Shown: one piece after another, positions 60,923 through 64,000 of the stretch
Position numbering within the stretch: the first letter of the stretch is position 1
How the letters are laid out: each line of letters opens with the position of its first letter
Source of the DNA: Inquilinus sp. Marseille-Q2685
Lineage (GTDB): Bacteria > Pseudomonadota > Alphaproteobacteria > DSM-16000 > Inquilinaceae
Length of the DNA stretch: 64,000 nt
Reading direction: 5' to 3'
Assembly: GCF_916619195.1 (NCBI RefSeq)
Contig: NZ_CAKAKL010000013.1
Span: 1-64,000 of the forward strand
Notes under the pieces: generated by a model
Databases searched by the model: none
The model's input: only the letters and a program-made list of their open reading frames with translations
Told to the model about the DNA's origin: nothing
Translations under genes and position numbers: made by a program

Positions 60923-61248
60923 GCCGGCAGCAGCTTGAGCGCGACCACGCCGCCGAGGATGGCGAGGATCGCGGCGAGGCGGGCGCCGCTGAGCGCCTCG
61001 CCGAACAGCAGCAGCCCGGCGGCCACCGACCCGACCGCGCCGATCCCGGTCCAGACCGCATAGGCGGTGCCGAGCGGCAGCACCTTCAGCGCCTGGGTCA
61101 GCAGGCCGAGGAAGATGACCAGGGCCACCACCGAGGCCGAGGTCCAGCCGAGCCGGCTGTAGCCGTCGGAGTATTTCGTGGTCACGGCCCAGACCACGTC
61201 GGCGATGCCGGACAGGACCAGCATCGCCCAGGCGAGGGAGTTCGACAT
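60919..61248 (-). CDS. Small multidrug resistance (SMR) transporter
   Basis: A 109-residue four-helix protein of the SMR family. It carries the conserved membrane features (W-A-V-T-T-K-Y-S-D-G-Y; T-A-Y-A-V-W-T-G-I-G-A-V-G), with W-V-type residues matching the SugE/Gdx branch, which exports guanidinium ions, more than EmrE. The conserved Glu of TM1 is not apparent: the segment reads G-I-A-D-V-V-W-A, with Asp in its place. ATG at 61248 has GGAGG. Last gene of a GST-DMT-SMR run. Confidence 0.85.
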   Translation of the reverse strand: MSNSLAWAMLVLSGIADVVWAVTTKYSDGYSRLGWTSASVVALVIFLGLLTQALKVLPLGTAYAVWTGIGAVGSVAAGLLLFGEALSGARLAAILAILGGVVALKLLPA

Positions 61249-61259
61249 CGCCGCCTCCC

Positions 61260-62183
61260 TCAGCCCAGCTTGATCACGGCGACGCCGGCCAGCAGCACCG
61301 CCACCCCGGCCAGGCGCAGGGCCGAGACCGGGCGCCGCGGCAGGCGGAACCAGCCGTGGCGGTCGACGAAGACCGAGGCGACCTGCTGGCCGGCGACGGT
61401 CAGCCCGACCGCGGCGGCGGCGCCGATCACCGGCATCGCGGTGAAGACGGTGGTGACGTAGGTGGCGCCGGCGACGCCGCCGAGCCAGCCCCACCACGGC
61501 ATCGCCGCGACGCCGTCGAGGCTCGGCCGCGGCTGGCGCGGCAGGGCGAGCGCCAGCAGCAACACCGCCGCCATCGCCGCGGTCGCCACCAGGAAGCTGA
61601 CGGCGCCGACGGCGAAGGGCGCGCCGAGATCGCGGCGCAGGAGGGCGTTGACAGCGCCCTGCGCCGGCAGCACGGCGCCGGCGGCGAGCGCCAGCAGGAT
61701 CCAGCCGGCCCGCGACAGGGCCGGGACGCAGCTGCCGCCGGGCTGGCCGAGCACGATCGCCGCCGCGCCGGCCAGCACCAGCGCGGTTCCCGCCAGGGCT
61801 GCCGGGGCGAAGCCCGCCGCCGGCACGCCGAGCAGGCCGAAGCCGTCGAGCGCCAGCGAGGCCAGCATCTGGCCGGCGATGAACAGGCCGACGCTGACCA
61901 CGGCGCCGAGCCGCGGGAACAAGAGGATGGTCGAGACCACGTAGACGGCGCTGGCGACGCCGCCGACCGCGTGCCACCAGACCACGCCCGGCAGGGCGGC
62001 CAGGGCCGAGACCGTGCCGGTGAGGAGCGCCGCGGCCAGCAGGATCGCGGTGCCGACCGAGAGCTGCAGCGTGGTGGCGGCGAAGGGGCTGCCGGTCGCC
62101 GCGGCCAGCTGGGCGTTGGCGCCGGCCTGGACCGCGAGCAACCCGCCGGCGAGCAGCGAGATCGGGACGAACAGGGTTTCCAT
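61260..62183 (-). CDS. YdcZ-type DMT transporter (two fused DUF606 units)
   Basis: A 307-residue membrane protein with ten helices made of two similar halves, each starting with a G-x-x-x-x-x-Q-x-x-x-N-A segment (A-V-Q-A-G-A-N-A-Q-L; P-A-Q-G-A-V-N-A-L-L) and ending in G-Q-x-x-A-S (G-Q-M-L-A-S; G-Q-Q-V-A-S). That is the DUF606/YdcZ family in a fused, two-domain form. Substrate unknown. ATG at 62183 has GGAGAAG five bases before it. Confidence 0.88.
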   Translation of the reverse strand: METLFVPISLLAGGLLAVQAGANAQLAAATGSPFAATTLQLSVGTAILLAAALLTGTVSALAALPGVVWWHAVGGVASAVYVVSTILLFPRLGAVVSVGLFIAGQMLASLALDGFGLLGVPAAGFAPAALAGTALVLAGAAAIVLGQPGGSCVPALSRAGWILLALAAGAVLPAQGAVNALLRRDLGAPFAVGAVSFLVATAAMAAVLLLALALPRQPRPSLDGVAAMPWWGWLGGVAGATYVTTVFTAMPVIGAAAAVGLTVAGQQVASVFVDRHGWFRLPRRPVSALRLAGVAVLLAGVAVIKLG

Positions 62184-62209
62184 GGCGGCTTCTCCGACCG
62201 GGCGTCCGG

Positions 62210-62845
62210 TCAATCACGGCTGGCCAGGACAGGCACGCGCAGGCCGCGCTGCACGGCGGGCCGGGCGGCGATCGCCTCGTACCAGCGGCGCAGATTGGGG
62301 CTGGAATCGAGGTCGAGGCCGATATGGACCAGCCCGGCATGGATCCAGGGCCAGCTCATGATGTCGGCGATACCGTAGGCCTCGCCCGCCAGGTGGCTGC
62401 GCCGGCCGAGCGTGCCGTCCAGCACCCGGAACACCCGTGCCGCCTCGGCCTCGAAGCGGCCGATGACATACGGGATCTTCTCCGCGGCGAAGATCTTGTA
62501 GTTCCAGAGCTGGCCGAGCGTGGGTCCGAGATGGGCGGCCTGGAACAGGGTCCATTGCAGCGCCGTCAGCCGCTCCCCCGCATCGGCCGGCAGCAGCTTG
62601 CCGGAGCGCTCGGCGAGATAGGTCAGGATCGCGCCGCTCTCGAACACGGTGCGGCCGCGGTCCGGGTCGGTGATCACCGGGATCTTGTTGTTCGGGTTCA
62701 GCGCCAGGAAGGCGGGCTCGCGCTGTTCGCCGCGCTCGATGTCGACGGCGTGCACCTCATAGGGCAGGCCGGTCTCCTCGAGCATGATCGAGGCCTTGTG
62801 CCCGTTCGGCGTCTGCCAGGTGTAGAGCTGGATCGGGGTCATCAT
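62210..62845 (-). CDS. Glutathione S-transferase family, YghU/YfcG-like
   Basis: A 211-residue protein of the Nu-class, which acts as a GSH-dependent disulfide oxidoreductase more than a transferase. T-W-Q-T-P-N-G-H-K-A-S binds GSH through the Thr/Asn pair, N-P-N-N-K-I-P-V-I-T is the cis-Pro motif, and W-N-Y-K-I-F lies in the helical half. First gene of the minus-strand run, 113 bases from a divergent LysR gene. Confidence 0.9.
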   Translation of the reverse strand: MMTPIQLYTWQTPNGHKASIMLEETGLPYEVHAVDIERGEQREPAFLALNPNNKIPVITDPDRGRTVFESGAILTYLAERSGKLLPADAGERLTALQWTLFQAAHLGPTLGQLWNYKIFAAEKIPYVIGRFEAEAARVFRVLDGTLGRRSHLAGEAYGIADIMSWPWIHAGLVHIGLDLDSSPNLRRWYEAIAARPAVQRGLRVPVLASRD

Positions 62846-62957
62846 CGTCTCTCCAAGGCGGGCCAGCCCCGCCGCTGGAGAGAAGATGAAGGGTGCACTG
62901 ACGCAGTTCGATCTGTGATACTGCAGCGATCATCTGCATCTATGCACAGGATGATCC

Positions 62958-63869
62958 ATGGACAGCCGGCTGGATTGGGAGGACCTGCACACCGTGCTGG
63001 CGGTGGCCGAGGCCGGGTCGCTGGCGGGCGCCGCCCGGCGGCTGGGCGTCAACCACACCACGGTACTGCGCCGGATCGGCGGCTTCGAGCAGCGGCTGGG
63101 CCTGCGGCTGTTCGACCGGCTGCCCGGGGGCTATGCCCTGACCGCGGGCGGCGAGGAGCTGGCGGCGGCGGCCCGCGGCATGGCGGCGACGGTCGAGGCG
63201 CTGGAGCGCCGCCTGGCCGGCCAGGACCTGCGGCTGGAAGGCACGCTGCGGATGGCGCCGGCCGACACGCTGACGGCCTCGCTGCTGCCGCCGCTGCTGG
63301 CCCAGTTCCGCGAGCTGCATCCCGGCATCGTGCTGGAGGTGACCCCCGCCAACCTGATGGCGAACCTGACTCGGCGCGACGCCGACGTCGCCGTCCGGCC
63401 GGTGCTGGACCCGCCGGAGACGCTCGTCGGCCGCCGTGTCGCCGGCATCGCCTTTGCCGCCTACGCCGCCGCGAGCCACCCGGCAGTACGGGCGGGAGCG
63501 GCCGACCCGGCGGCCCATCCCTGGGTGGCGCCGGACGACAGCCTGGCCGGCACCGCCGTCGCCCGCTGGATGCGCCAGGCGCTGCCGGACGCGGCGATCG
63601 CGCTGCGCACGGATTCGCTGGTCGAGATCCGCAACGCGGCCCTTGCCGGGATCGGCCTGGCCGCCCTGCCCTGCTATCTCGGCGACACGTCCGAGGGGCT
63701 GGTGCGCATCGCCACGCCGACCGTGCCCGAAGGCGCGGCGCTGTGGGTGCTGACCCACGAGGACCTGCGACGCACCGCCCGGGTCAGCGCCTTCACCGAA
63801 TTCATGGCCGCCGCCCTGGCCCGCCGGCGCGACCTGCTGGAGGGACGGCGGCCTGTCGTGGCAGGGTGA
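62958..63869 (+). CDS. LysR family transcriptional regulator
   Basis: A 303-residue regulator starting M-D-S-R-L-D-W-E-D-L-H-T-V-L-A; helix-turn-helix about 23-45 (G-A-A-R-R-L-G-V-N-H-T-T-V-L-R). Divergent from the GST operon and close to the VOC gene that follows. Effector domain from about 95. Confidence 0.92.
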   Translation: MDSRLDWEDLHTVLAVAEAGSLAGAARRLGVNHTTVLRRIGGFEQRLGLRLFDRLPGGYALTAGGEELAAAARGMAATVEALERRLAGQDLRLEGTLRMAPADTLTASLLPPLLAQFRELHPGIVLEVTPANLMANLTRRDADVAVRPVLDPPETLVGRRVAGIAFAAYAAASHPAVRAGAADPAAHPWVAPDDSLAGTAVARWMRQALPDAAIALRTDSLVEIRNAALAGIGLAALPCYLGDTSEGLVRIATPTVPEGAALWVLTHEDLRRTARVSAFTEFMAAALARRRDLLEGRRPVVAG

Positions 63870-63901
63870 GGCCAGTGTCCCAGGACCGTCGGAGGAACCC
63901 C

Positions 63902-64000
63902 ATGGCCGTCAAACGGATCGTCACCAACATCGCCACCGGCGACGTCGGCCGGGCGCAGGCCTTCTACGGCGACCTGCTGGGCCTGCATCTGGCCATGGAC
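63902..64000 (+). CDS. VOC family protein, 5' part only
   Basis: The first 33 codons are present before the window ends. I-V-T-N-I-A-T-G-D-V-G-R-A-Q-A-F-Y and then G-D-L-L-G-L form the first beta-alpha unit of a glyoxalase/bleomycin-resistance fold. ATG at 63902 has GGAGG about six bases upstream. The rest lies outside. Confidence 0.85.
   Translation, partial: MAVKRIVTNIATGDVGRAQAFYGDLLGLHLAMD

Overview
The window is about 70% G+C, densely packed and chromosomal in character. An MmcB-type DNA repair protein, several NodT-less RND/T1SS operons, many LysR/AraC/GntR/TetR regulators beside small catabolic genes, and dispersed palindromes of the CCCGGCAAT and GTCATTGCGAG kinds all point to an alphaproteobacterium, most likely a free-living Rhodospirillales member (Inquilinus/Azospirillum-like; this genus-level guess is inference). 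One tRNA, tRNA-Arg(CCT), is present; there is no rRNA, CRISPR array, phage or intact insertion sequence.

Layout. 0-3 kb: an unknown protein and an AraC regulator divergent from an aldo/keto reductase. 3.2-12.7 kb: an RTX secretion block with two large calcium-binding repeat proteins on the minus strand, a LacI regulator, mmcB, and a type I secretion ABC transporter plus HlyD adaptor closed by a strong terminator. 12.8-22 kb: tRNA-Arg, an FAD oxidoreductase, a polysaccharide deacetylase with its LysR, a TetR/epoxide hydrolase/NAD(P) reductase operon with a clear operator, an SDR/AraC pair, and a scar made of a copied TetR fragment joined to an IS66 transposase tail. 22.1-29.1 kb: a six-gene operon (PotABCD-type transporter, an M24-fold hydrolase lacking metal ligands, a flavin reductase) divergent from a GntR/FCD regulator. 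29.2-35.1 kb: a duplicated segment holding a truncated and a full-length copy of a prokaryotic ionotropic-glutamate-receptor-like channel around a LysR gene and two more RTX proteins whose 3' halves are nearly identical. 35.5-41.4 kb: AraC, a DUF1127 protein, homocysteine S-methyltransferase, a SAM methyltransferase, an exported lactonase-fold protein and a very glycine-rich protein. 41.6-49.6 kb: an MdtABC-type RND efflux operon. 49.8-52.9 kb: an unrecognised eight-helix membrane protein facing three overlapping genes for small membrane-anchored proteins. 52.9-64 kb: a PNPOx-ferredoxin reductase fusion, two GSTs, EamA, SMR and YdcZ-type transporters, a methyltransferase, an azoreductase and four regulators; a VOC protein is cut by the window end.

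How the genes may work together. All four RTX proteins consist almost wholly of nonapeptide repeats, carry no visible enzyme domain and end in the same D-F-V-L C-terminus, which suits the PrtD/PrtE-type secretion pair encoded between them; an outer-membrane TolC partner must lie elsewhere. The receptor-like channel sits immediately behind one RTX pair. The operon at 22-28 kb looks like uptake and breakdown of one small nitrogenous compound. The right end is rich in detoxification and efflux genes, each with its own divergent regulator.
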